Made by a program: the position numbers and the translations under genes. Shown piece by piece: positions 9,104 through 16,529 of a DNA stretch of 64,000 nucleotides (positions are counted from its first letter, which is position 1; every line of letters begins with the position of its first letter). This stretch comes from Sediminibacterium magnilacihabitans. GTDB lineage: Bacteria > Bacteroidota > Bacteroidia > Chitinophagales > Chitinophagaceae. Location: contig PVEQ01000001.1 in assembly GCA_002973575.1 (NCBI GenBank), positions 620,001 to 684,000 of the forward strand, given 5' to 3'. The notes beneath the pieces were generated by a model that worked only from the letters and a program-made list of their open reading frames with translations, was not told where the DNA came from and did not search any database.

Positions 9104-10045
9104 TTACTTGAATGATTCGAGCATTTTTCCGCAGAGATCACTCTGGATCATTTTCTCTGCAACGGCGATCATGTTTTTGAAAGCTTTGGCATTGCTGATG
9201 CCGTGGCCGATGATCACAGGCTTTGCCACGCCCAGTACGGGCGTACCGCCGTAGTTTTCATAATGAAAACGGCTGAAATATTCGTCCTGGTCCAGTTTAC
9301 GTTTGTGGGCGATATCGTAAATGGATTCGGCCATTTTGAGGATGATGTTACCGGTAAAACCATCGCAAACCATTACATCGGCTTTGCCGGTGAAAATGTC
9401 GCGGCCTTCAATGTTGCCGGTGAAATGGATCAATGTGTTTTCTTTGAGCAGGGGATAGGCTGCTTGTGCCAGCAGGTTGCCTTTGCCTTCTTCTTCTCCC
9501 ACATTCATCAAACCTACTTTTGGATCTTCGATATTGAGGATGTGCTGGGCATACAGACTACCCAATACTGCGAACTGGTTCAACAGTTCTGGCTTGCAAT
9601 CGGCATTCAGTCCTACATCGAGCAACAGACCGGTGCTGCCATCCAGTTTGGGAACAATGGTGGAAATGGTAGGCCTTTGAACACCATCGATGGGCTTGAT
9701 GCTGTACATGGCGCCCACAAGCATGGCGCCCGTATTACCAGCGCTGATGAAGGCGTCGATCTTACCGGTAGCCAGTAAATGAAAACCGATGGCGATGGAA
9801 GAACGTTGTTTTTCTTTGAGGGCCTTGGTAGGGTGCTCGTGATACCCGATGACCTCGGGGGCATGTATCAAATGCAAATCGGGTGATGTAACCTGGTGTT
9901 CTGCCAGTAAAGGCTGAACAACGGTTTCATCACCGATGCAATATAAACTTGTGGCAGAGCGATGGCCAGACAGGTATAGCTGCAAGCCTTTTACTGCTTC
10001 CAGCGGTGCGAAATCTCCGCCCATCATGTCTAAGCCTATATTCAT
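9104..10045 (-). CDS. plsX: Phosphate acyltransferase PlsX
   Basis: 313 residues. PlsX converts acyl-ACP to acyl-phosphate for membrane glycerolipid synthesis. The start MNIGLDMMGGDFAP matches the family's IAIDAMGGDxAP signature; GNTGAMLVGA and VCDGFTGNIILKMAE are further conserved blocks. It is third in the operon DUF177-rpmF-plsX, an order conserved in many bacteria, 35 bp behind rpmF. fabH, which often follows, is absent here: the next gene belongs to sulfur amino acid metabolism. Confidence 0.95.
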   Translation of the reverse strand: MNIGLDMMGGDFAPLEAVKGLQLYLSGHRSATSLYCIGDETVVQPLLAEHQVTSPDLHLIHAPEVIGYHEHPTKALKEKQRSSIAIGFHLLATGKIDAFISAGNTGAMLVGAMYSIKPIDGVQRPTISTIVPKLDGSTGLLLDVGLNADCKPELLNQFAVLGSLYAQHILNIEDPKVGLMNVGEEEGKGNLLAQAAYPLLKENTLIHFTGNIEGRDIFTGKADVMVCDGFTGNIILKMAESIYDIAHKRKLDQDEYFSRFHYENYGGTPVLGVAKPVIIGHGISNAKAFKNMIAVAEKMIQSDLCGKMLESFK

Positions 10046-10080
10046 GCCAGCAAGCTAAGGATATAATTTGAACTAAAAGG

Positions 10081-10275
10081 TTACGCTTTCAGGGGAGCTT
10101 TTTCAGCTACCAGTTTTCCTTTATAGAACAATTTTCCTTCGCTTACGTGTGCACGATGGCGCACATGGGCTTCACCTGTAGTGGTGTCTTTGCTTAACGT
10201 CACTTCCTGTGCAACATAGTGCGTTCTTCTTTTAGCGCTGCGCTGCTGTGAATGTCTGCGTTTAGGATTCGGCAT
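10081..10275 (-). CDS. rpmF: 50S ribosomal protein L32
   Basis: 64 residues beginning MPNPKRRHSQQRSAKRRTHY, the typical bL32 N-terminus. No CxxC zinc motif is visible, so this is the zinc-free form. It lies between DUF177 (28-bp gap) and plsX (35-bp gap). Confidence 0.97.
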   Translation of the reverse strand: MPNPKRRHSQQRSAKRRTHYVAQEVTLSKDTTTGEAHVRHRAHVSEGKLFYKGKLVAEKAPLKA

Positions 10276-10303
10276 ATCTCGAAATTTATAGTATCAAAAA
10301 AGT

Positions 10304-10849
10304 TTATTCCAGGTTTTTAAATTGATCCAGTCCCTTCCACACCGTATTCTTGTCATCCTTCTTCGTTCCTTCTTCCATCTGCTTCAGCTTCTCCAGCACT
10401 TCCGGATTGCATTTGGATTTACCCTTTTCATCCTCCCCGCATATTTTTTGTAGTGGGATGCTCAGGTTGATGAATTCATATATCCAGCCCGACAAGTACA
10501 GGTGACTTTCACCCCGGCTGATATAATATACATCGGGATCGTCTTCCTGTTCATTCATGGTATCGGGTTCATCCACCATCTTGACAATGATGTTAAACTC
10601 ATCCCATAACTGCAAGTGCAAAGGATTGCCGCAGCGGTCACAGGTAGCTTCCACGGCGCCGTCAATATCAAACCGCAATTGCATGAACCCGTTTTTTTTA
10701 TCGAGGCTCAGTTTAATATTGGCATCGCAGTTGCTGAAATCCTGCTTGCCATACGGTGCAAAGAACTTATCATCCACCCTATATTCGTATACATGAATCC
10801 CCGGTTTCAGACCCACGAACGCTATCTCATATTCCCGCCGATGACTCAT
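10304..10849 (-). CDS. DUF177 (YceD-like) protein
   Basis: 181 residues. The YceD/DUF177 family is linked to 23S rRNA accumulation and nearly always precedes rpmF, as here. The family core VEATCDRCGNPLHLQLWDEFNI is visible with a CxxC pair, and a second CxxxxxxxC-like set occurs at CGEDEKGKSKC. The basic and acidic tail (EEGTKKDDKN) is probably disordered. It heads the DUF177-rpmF-plsX operon. Confidence 0.88.
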   Translation of the reverse strand: MSHRREYEIAFVGLKPGIHVYEYRVDDKFFAPYGKQDFSNCDANIKLSLDKKNGFMQLRFDIDGAVEATCDRCGNPLHLQLWDEFNIIVKMVDEPDTMNEQEDDPDVYYISRGESHLYLSGWIYEFINLSIPLQKICGEDEKGKSKCNPEVLEKLKQMEEGTKKDDKNTVWKGLDQFKNLE

Positions 10850-10869
10850 AACCTTTTTTTAAGGGCTTG

Positions 10870-10877
10870 CAAAGGTA
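10870..10877 (-). promoter_or_regulatory. Minus-7 promoter box for the DUF177-rpmF-plsX operon
   Basis: The minus strand reads TACCTTTG, an exact TAnnTTTG match, giving a predicted start near 10863 and a leader of about 14 nt. Confidence 0.6.
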
Positions 10878-10973
10878 ACGCTAAATGGTGGAAATGCCAA
10901 AGCAAATTGGCTTTTCCTGGGTATTCATTTGTTCACAGACCTGAATTGGTTATAAAATAACATATTTGCATAT

Positions 10974-12092
10974 ATGAAACCCGGTACAAAGATAACACGT
11001 TCCCTGTTCCCGGCAACCATCCTGCGCCTCTTGTTGGCGCTGGGCCTGCTGGTGGTTTCTTTTTTCCCGCGGTTTGTTGAGTACTGGTACAGCCAGGGTA
11101 TTTATCCGGCCATCGGTTCTACCTTGCGGCTGCTGACCAGGTGGATACCTTTCAGTATTGGGGATGTTGGCTACCTGTTGCTGGCTTGCTGGTTATTTGT
11201 CAGGCTGGTTCAATGGCTGATGAGGCTGAAAAGAGAGGGGCTTTCGAAAGCGTTGATGTTGCAGGGCCTATTAAGTTTCATTCATTTTTTGATGGGCATT
11301 TATATTGTGTTCAAACTGGTATGGGGATTCAACTACAACCGTCTCGGCATTGCCTATCAACTGAAACTGGAAAAGCTCCCGTATTCGCAGCAGGCGTTGA
11401 ACCAACTGACCAGCGACCTGATCGATTCGGCCAATACTTACCGTCGCCGGTTCGATACCATATTACCAGCTCCTTCAATCGATTCCATTTACCGCGATGC
11501 CTACCATGCGTACCTGCAAGCGTCTGATGCCTATCCTTTTTTAGATTATCACCAGCGATCGGTCAAAGCCAGCCTGTATACGCCGGTTGCCGATTATATA
11601 GGTTTCACGGGCTATTATAACCCTTTCAGCGGGGAGGCGCAATTGCGTACAGATGTGCCCCGTATTTTGCTGCCCTATGTGGCTTGTCATGAAATGGCGC
11701 ACCAGTTGGGTTATGCCAGTGAAAGTGAAGCCAATTTTGTAGGGTTCCTGGCTGCCGCCAATTCCGCCAATCCTTATTTCCGCTATTCCGTTTACCTTGA
11801 TTTGTTTTCTTATGCCCAGGGCGAGCAACTGGCGCAATATGCAATGAATAAAGACGCCCAAGGTTTTGAAGCGGCTATTCAGCACAATCGCAACCAGTTC
11901 GATACACTGGTGAAAAAAGACAGGCGCGAGATCAGGGAGTTCTTCCGTAAGCGCAGCAACCGCATTTCACCCGCCATGAACAGTCTCTACGACCAATACC
12001 TGAAAATGAACAGCCAGGAAAAGGGCATGAAGAGTTATGATGAAGTGATCGGCTGGATATTGGCGTACCGAAAGAAAGGTGTGGGCAGCTAG
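10974..12092 (+). CDS. DUF3810 family membrane protein with zinc-protease-like motif
   Basis: 372 residues. The first about 115 residues contain three hydrophobic segments (near 14-31, 62-80, 95-115), so the protein is anchored in the inner membrane. The soluble part carries CHEMAHQLGY with His 239 and His 243 and a downstream SESEANFVGF whose glutamates could be the third ligand, the pattern of a zincin metallopeptidase. DUF3810 is widespread in Bacteroidota and has no assigned substrate. The stop overlaps the convergent dcd stop by 4 bp. Confidence 0.82.
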   Translation: MKPGTKITRSLFPATILRLLLALGLLVVSFFPRFVEYWYSQGIYPAIGSTLRLLTRWIPFSIGDVGYLLLACWLFVRLVQWLMRLKREGLSKALMLQGLLSFIHFLMGIYIVFKLVWGFNYNRLGIAYQLKLEKLPYSQQALNQLTSDLIDSANTYRRRFDTILPAPSIDSIYRDAYHAYLQASDAYPFLDYHQRSVKASLYTPVADYIGFTGYYNPFSGEAQLRTDVPRILLPYVACHEMAHQLGYASESEANFVGFLAAANSANPYFRYSVYLDLFSYAQGEQLAQYAMNKDAQGFEAAIQHNRNQFDTLVKKDRREIREFFRKRSNRISPAMNSLYDQYLKMNSQEKGMKSYDEVIGWILAYRKKGVGS

Positions 12093-12625
12093 AATTTATT
12101 CTTCCACATCATGCTTTCCACCGGCTTATTGGGCTGGCCACTGTATTTAGCATTGCTTTTCTGGTTGTATTTCACTTCAATTTCTCCTTCCACAGGGAAA
12201 TAGATCAGCTGACCAATGGGCATGCCCTTGTACACGCGTACCGGTTGCTTGCAGGAAATTTCGAGGGTCCAGTTGCCGCAGAAGCCCACATCACCCTTAC
12301 CGGCAGTGGCGTGAATGTCAATGCCCAGACGGCCGGTAGAAGATTTACCTTCCAGAAAAGGCACGTGCGCGTGGGTTTCGGTATACTCTTCGGTTACACC
12401 TAAATAGAAATGATGAGGCTCCAATACAAATCCTTCGTCGGGTATTTCAAAATAATCGATGAGGTTGTGTTTTTTTGCATCCAGTACTTTGTCTACATAG
12501 CGCGCCAACCATTTACCCAGGTGCACATCATAACTGTTACTGCCCAGGTCTTCACGCCGGTAGGGCTCAATTTTGATGGTGCCTTTCTCCATTTCCTCTA
12601 AAATGCGCTTATCTGTCAGGATCAT
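12089..12625 (-). CDS. dcd: dCTP deaminase
   Basis: 178 residues from ATG 12625 (MILTDKRILEEMEKG); the frame extends 22 codons further without family similarity. It deaminates dCTP to dUTP for dTMP synthesis. Conserved blocks are REDLGSNSYDVHLG, FLEGKSSTGRLGI (substrate-binding Ser/Arg), the HATAGKGDVGFCGNWTLEI stretch with the catalytic glutamate, and PIGQLIYFPVEG. It could be the bifunctional dUTP-forming kind, which cannot be told from sequence alone. Confidence 0.93.
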   Translation of the reverse strand: MILTDKRILEEMEKGTIKIEPYRREDLGSNSYDVHLGKWLARYVDKVLDAKKHNLIDYFEIPDEGFVLEPHHFYLGVTEEYTETHAHVPFLEGKSSTGRLGIDIHATAGKGDVGFCGNWTLEISCKQPVRVYKGMPIGQLIYFPVEGEIEVKYNQKSNAKYSGQPNKPVESMMWKNKF

Positions 12626-12693
12626 GCTCTGTTTTTTATGGTTGAAATGCAAATAAATCTTAAATCTGCAATCTAAAGTCAATTCATTCAAGC

Positions 12694-13320
12694 GTGCCGC
12701 TGTTTTATCAACAAGATATCAACGAAACCACCCGGCTGGGTGTCTGGAAAATTGAAGAGCCCGAATCTTTTTTCCTTGCCAAAGTACCGCTGCAACGTAG
12801 TATTACGCATCCGCATAAAAGATTGCAACACCTGGCCGGCCGTTACCTGCTGCCTTATTTGTTCCATGACTTTCCCCACGAAGAAATTGAAATAGCCGAC
12901 ACGCGTAAACCCTTTCTGCCCTTCGAGCAATACCACTTTTCTATTTCGCATTGTGGTGATTATGCGGCGGCTATTGTAAGCAGCCGGTACAGGGTGGGTA
13001 TTGATATTGAAATGGTCACACCGCGGGTAGACAAGATCAAACACAAGTTCCTGCATTCCGAAGAGCTGGTATTTGTAAACAGTTACCCTTTGAACAAACA
13101 AGTTGCGTTATTAACACTTTTATGGAGTGCAAAAGAAGCCATGTTCAAATGGTGGGGGCGTGGGGATGTGGATTTTAGTGAAGTGATGCGTACAAAAAGC
13201 TTTGAACTGAAACACGAAGGTTTGTTTGATGGACATTTTCAGAAAGATGATTTCAGGAAGGAGTTGGCATTGCATTACCAGTTGCGTCCCGACCTGAGCC
13301 TGGTATGGGTGTATTCTTAA
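12694..13320 (+). CDS. 4'-phosphopantetheinyl transferase superfamily protein
   Basis: 208 residues with a GTG start, chosen because MPLFYQQDINETTRLGVWKIEEP is the family's usual N-terminus in Bacteroidota. It moves phosphopantetheine from CoA to a carrier-protein serine. Motifs are RKPFLPFEQYHFSISHCGDYAA, then GIDIEMV (Mg-binding Asp and Glu) and LWSAKEAMFKWWG (W-x-x-KEA). It is of the Sfp type rather than AcpS and could serve acyl carrier protein or secondary metabolism; no synthase genes are near. Its stop overlaps that of the convergent neighbour by 4 bp. Confidence 0.85.
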   Translation: MPLFYQQDINETTRLGVWKIEEPESFFLAKVPLQRSITHPHKRLQHLAGRYLLPYLFHDFPHEEIEIADTRKPFLPFEQYHFSISHCGDYAAAIVSSRYRVGIDIEMVTPRVDKIKHKFLHSEELVFVNSYPLNKQVALLTLLWSAKEAMFKWWGRGDVDFSEVMRTKSFELKHEGLFDGHFQKDDFRKELALHYQLRPDLSLVWVYS

Positions 13321-14384
13321 TCATCCTGCCTGTTCTTCATCTTGGGCACCAGCAACAGGTTCTTTTGCAATGTTTGCTTTAACTGGCGCTTGACCAACTG
13401 ACCCATGGTCTTTGACTTGGAGAAATAAGCCGGGTTTTGAAAATGCTCGCCCAGTTCCCGTTTCAACTGCTCCAGTTTTTCCGGTTTGGATATTTGGTCT
13501 CCACTCATGATATCCAACAACTCTTTCATACGGTAGCGCGCCGAAACCAGCCTGAAAGTCATCATGGTACGCTCTTCAGTCTGGTATTGTGCAATGGAGG
13601 ACTGATCGAGGTGCTTCTGCACGATATCCACAAAGGGTCTGTTGTCTTTGAAGAACTGCGGCAGGTAAAGGTTTTTACGGCCTTCATAAGATTGCTGATC
13701 AAAATCAATAGCCCTGATGCGGTATTGCACATCTTCAATATCGGGCGTGATGTTCACCACAAAATTATAGGAACGCATATCGCCCAATAATTGCACAAAG
13801 CAACGCTCATTGAATTTCACAAATTCTTTTGCCAGCCTGATGAGGTTGGTATTGGAATTATTGAGGTATTCGTTGATGAAAATATCACCTGGAATGCCTG
13901 GTATATGTTCTTCGATGAGTGTGGCATTGTTGGTGAAATAGGTCATGCGGTTAGGGGAGAGGAGGTGTTCCAGTTCCAGTCCGTATACCCTGCTTGCATC
14001 GGCCTGCTTGATATAATAATGATCGTAGTTGTCGTTGAATTTATTAACGATGCGTATGCGAAAAGGCTGACTATTACCAAAATAACAAAAGTCGATCCTG
14101 GCTACATCGAGGTGTTTGCTGAAACTCATGTCGCCCTCGGTTTTGAGGATGGCATAAATGCGTACCAGGTTTTCGCGCAGGAATTCCCATTCGCGCATAT
14201 CATACGATACTTTTTCCCAGGAAGTATCATTGCCCTTTTTGTCTTTCAGCGGAACGGTATAGGTAAACCGTTGCAGGTCGCGATAAGTTACCGGCAGATT
14301 CACTTCCCGTCCGTATTTGACCAGGTATTTGCGCAATGCATCATCTACAGGAAAAATGGGTTTCTTCTGTGAAGGCCTGCTCAT
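13317..14384 (-). CDS. Unnamed protein with protein-kinase-like (APH/HipA-type) motifs
   Basis: 355 residues from ATG 14384; a TTG at 14423 in the same frame would overlap the upstream gene by 8 bp. I do not recognise a named family. The motif order fits a protein-kinase-like fold: HYYIKQ with K126 as a beta-3 lysine, E137 or E139 in a following helix, LIEEHIPGIPG (about 157-166) like the hinge of aminoglycoside kinases, GDMRSYN with D202 and N207 spaced exactly as in the D-x4-N catalytic loop, then AIDFD (D227, D229) as a metal-binding DFG equivalent. The C-terminal 100 residues are basic and helical. It follows the DUF2130 gene. Kinase activity is inference. Confidence 0.55.
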   Translation of the reverse strand: MSRPSQKKPIFPVDDALRKYLVKYGREVNLPVTYRDLQRFTYTVPLKDKKGNDTSWEKVSYDMREWEFLRENLVRIYAILKTEGDMSFSKHLDVARIDFCYFGNSQPFRIRIVNKFNDNYDHYYIKQADASRVYGLELEHLLSPNRMTYFTNNATLIEEHIPGIPGDIFINEYLNNSNTNLIRLAKEFVKFNERCFVQLLGDMRSYNFVVNITPDIEDVQYRIRAIDFDQQSYEGRKNLYLPQFFKDNRPFVDIVQKHLDQSSIAQYQTEERTMMTFRLVSARYRMKELLDIMSGDQISKPEKLEQLKRELGEHFQNPAYFSKSKTMGQLVKRQLKQTLQKNLLLVPKMKNRQDD

Positions 14385-14415
14385 CTGGTCGGCCAGGGCG
14401 ATATTGCCGAAAAGA

Positions 14416-15633
14416 CTATTCAAGTAATAAAGAATCGTTGTCGTCCAACAAGTTCAGGTCTACATCCGATCCTGCAATACCTTCTACAGAACCCTGGATA
14501 TGTGCGGCGTTGAGCAATACTTTCTCCAGTTGTTTTTCACGGGCCTTCCACAATTTTTCCATGGCGTCGCGTTCTTTCTGGATGCCCTGCCTGATGCTCA
14601 TAAAACCTTCGCGGATGGCTTTCCATTGTTCACCGAATTCTCCGCTGGTGAGGTAATCATAGAGCATCACCATTTTATCGCCTTTGTTATCCTGGCTTTT
14701 TTTGGCATCGGCAATCCGGAGGATGGCATTACGCAGCAGCAAAGCAACACTTCTCACTTCTACAAACGTGCAGATATAAACACCGTCTTTTTCTCCGAAC
14801 CGGTCCATATCTTTTGGTAAGGCCTGGGTAACGATCACCGCAACATCGGCTCCCTGGCTACGCATATCTGCTTTCAGTTTCTCTATCCATTCGTTCGCAA
14901 AATCCTTGGTGCGCTTGCTTTCATAAATAATGCGGCCACATTCGTTACCAAACTGGTTGCGTACGGTTTGGATACAGTCGGCACCGCGAACGCCTTTACC
15001 CACTTCTTCCACTTTATCGAAAGGGAAGGCGGCTTCCAGCAGTTCTTCCAACATCAGTTCCTGTACTTCACCCTGTAATTGCATGCTGCCTTGTTCTGAT
15101 TTGCGGCGCATTTCTTCGGCCAACTTTTTCTGGTCTTCCAGTTTTTTTTCTAACTCTTTCAATTGCAGTTGGTATTCCTGCTCTTTGAGACTCATTTTTT
15201 CCGCCTCTTCTTTCACCAGTTGCTCCTTCAACTGTTCTCTTGCTTCCAGTAACCTGCGTTGAACAGAAAGTTCCAGCTCTTCTTCTTTTGCTTTCAGCGC
15301 CTGTTCTTTTTGCAGGAAATCCAGTTCTTTTTTTCTTGCCTCTTTCAGCTTCTCTTCTTTATCGGCATCTGCCAGTTGCAGCATTTTTAGCTGGTTCTCA
15401 AAATCGGCAGTGATGGTCTTACGCAAACTGTCCTGCAATTCATCCCGCAGGCGTTTTTTTTCTGTTTCCAGTTGCCGGGCCGCTTCCTGCTCTTTCTGCC
15501 TGAATTCTTCGTCTTTTTTCTTCTGCCACTCGATCACTTTGCCCCGTAATTCTTTTTCCACTTCTTCCCGGATAGAATCGCCCGGTTCGAACTGGTGGTG
15601 GCAATTGGGACAATTTATTATGAATGAAGCCAT
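14416..15633 (-). CDS. DUF2130 protein, coiled coil plus nuclease-like domain
   Basis: 405 residues. An N-terminal CPNCHHQF zinc-knuckle-like motif (Cys 9 and 12) is followed by a long charged coiled coil (about 25-190) rich in Glu, Lys, Gln and Arg. The C-terminal DUF2130 domain has GADCIQTV...CGRIIYESKRTKDFANEWIEKLK, which looks like the D...ExK core of PD-(D/E)xK nucleases, then ADVAVIVTQALP. DUF2130 is found in chromosomes, plasmids and phages and has no firm function. The stop codon lies 31 bp before the ATG of the kinase-like gene, so the two are probably cotranscribed. Confidence 0.82.
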   Translation of the reverse strand: MASFIINCPNCHHQFEPGDSIREEVEKELRGKVIEWQKKKDEEFRQKEQEAARQLETEKKRLRDELQDSLRKTITADFENQLKMLQLADADKEEKLKEARKKELDFLQKEQALKAKEEELELSVQRRLLEAREQLKEQLVKEEAEKMSLKEQEYQLQLKELEKKLEDQKKLAEEMRRKSEQGSMQLQGEVQELMLEELLEAAFPFDKVEEVGKGVRGADCIQTVRNQFGNECGRIIYESKRTKDFANEWIEKLKADMRSQGADVAVIVTQALPKDMDRFGEKDGVYICTFVEVRSVALLLRNAILRIADAKKSQDNKGDKMVMLYDYLTSGEFGEQWKAIREGFMSIRQGIQKERDAMEKLWKAREKQLEKVLLNAAHIQGSVEGIAGSDVDLNLLDDNDSLLLE

Positions 15634-15785
15634 CTGCTATTTTTTTACAAATTAAGTCTAAGGAGCGGAATAAAAAACCTGGACCTATATAAAAGATCGG
15701 TAAAGCATATGTAATCAGGTACTTATACCTGATTGGAATAGATGGGTTTTACTTTAAGTTGTACCCTGTATAATAATGCCCAAGA

Positions 15786-16352
15786 ATGGATAATGAAATA
15801 ATAGTAAGTGAAAGCCATGTTATCAGCAAGATATACCTGGTGCGAGGCCAGAAAGTAATGCTGGATAGGGATCTGGCGGATATTTATGGTGTGGAAACGA
15901 AGAGGTTGAATGAACAGGTAAAGCGAAACCAGGAAAGATTCCCACAAAATTTCATGTTCCAACTGACAGATCAGGAGGTTGAAATCTTGATGTCGCAAAT
16001 TGCGACTTCAAGATTGGATGAAGATACAGGATGGGGAGGAAGGAGAAAACTGCCTTATGCTTTTACTGAATACGGGGTATTAATGCTTGCTAATGTTTTA
16101 AAAAGCGCCAGAGCGGTAGCCGTCAGTATAAAGATTATCGACATTTTTGTTCGATTACGAGAAGCTTTACTAGCTAACCAGGATATGCTATTGAAATTGG
16201 AACAGCTGGATAAAAAAATGTCCAACATAGGGCACGATGTAAAAATGCACGATGGAGAAATTGAAACCATTTTTGAATTGATCAAAGAGATCATGGAAGA
16301 AAGGATGAGGCCCAAGCCACGGACTCCTATTGGCTTCAAGCCACAGGCGTAA
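15786..16352 (+). CDS. ORF6N-domain protein
   Basis: 188 residues. The N-terminal ORF6N domain (about 8-95) is visible in YLVRGQKVMLDRDLADIYGVETKRLNEQVKRNQERFPQNFMFQLT and in YAFTEYGVLMLANVLKSARA. A short coiled C-terminus follows (about 125-170). ORF6N and KilA-N are DNA-binding domains best known from phage antirepressors, and such genes also occur scattered in Bacteroidota genomes as remnants or domesticated copies. It lies next to tRNA-Leu on the opposite strand and is AT-richer than neighbouring housekeeping genes, which suggests transfer. Its role is unknown. Confidence 0.85.
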   Translation: MDNEIIVSESHVISKIYLVRGQKVMLDRDLADIYGVETKRLNEQVKRNQERFPQNFMFQLTDQEVEILMSQIATSRLDEDTGWGGRRKLPYAFTEYGVLMLANVLKSARAVAVSIKIIDIFVRLREALLANQDMLLKLEQLDKKMSNIGHDVKMHDGEIETIFELIKEIMEERMRPKPRTPIGFKPQA

Positions 16353-16354
16353 TC

Positions 16355-16392
16355 ACTAAAGAAAAAGGAGCTACTTGAAAAGTAACTCCTTT
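16355..16392 (-). terminator. Terminator after tRNA-Leu
   Basis: On the minus strand AAAGGAG/CTCCTTT arms (16364-16370 and 16386-16392) extend inward through TACTT/AAGTA across one mismatch, and the hairpin is followed by TTTTTCTTT. It begins 12 bases after the tRNA 3' end and also lies just past the ORF6N stop. Confidence 0.75.
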
Positions 16393-16403
16393 AAACAATA
16401 TTG

Positions 16404-16487
16404 TGCGGAAGAGGAGATTCGAACTCCCACGGCTGTTACCCCGCTACCACCTCAAAGTAGTGCGTCTACCAATTTCGCCACCTCCGC
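16404..16487 (-). tRNA. tRNA-Leu, anticodon GAG
   Basis: 84 nt. The acceptor stem is GCGGAGG with CTTCCGC plus discriminator A. The anticodon stem CTACT/GGTAG encloses the loop TTGAGGT, giving anticodon GAG (reads CUC and CUU). A long variable arm (GCGGGGTAACAGCCGTG region), as in class II tRNAs, and a GTTCGAATC T-arm are present. The 3' CCA is not encoded. A consensus promoter box lies at 16503 and a terminator at 16355. Confidence 0.95.
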
Positions 16488-16502
16488 AAGTATTGAGGAC
16501 TG

Positions 16503-16510
16503 CAAAAGTA
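16503..16510 (-). promoter_or_regulatory. Minus-7 promoter box for tRNA-Leu
   Basis: The minus strand reads TACTTTTG, an exact TAnnTTTG match, starting transcription near 16496, 9 nt before the mature tRNA. It lies in the 42-bp gap after argS. Confidence 0.6.
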
Positions 16511-16529
16511 AAGGAAAACAGTCTAAAAA

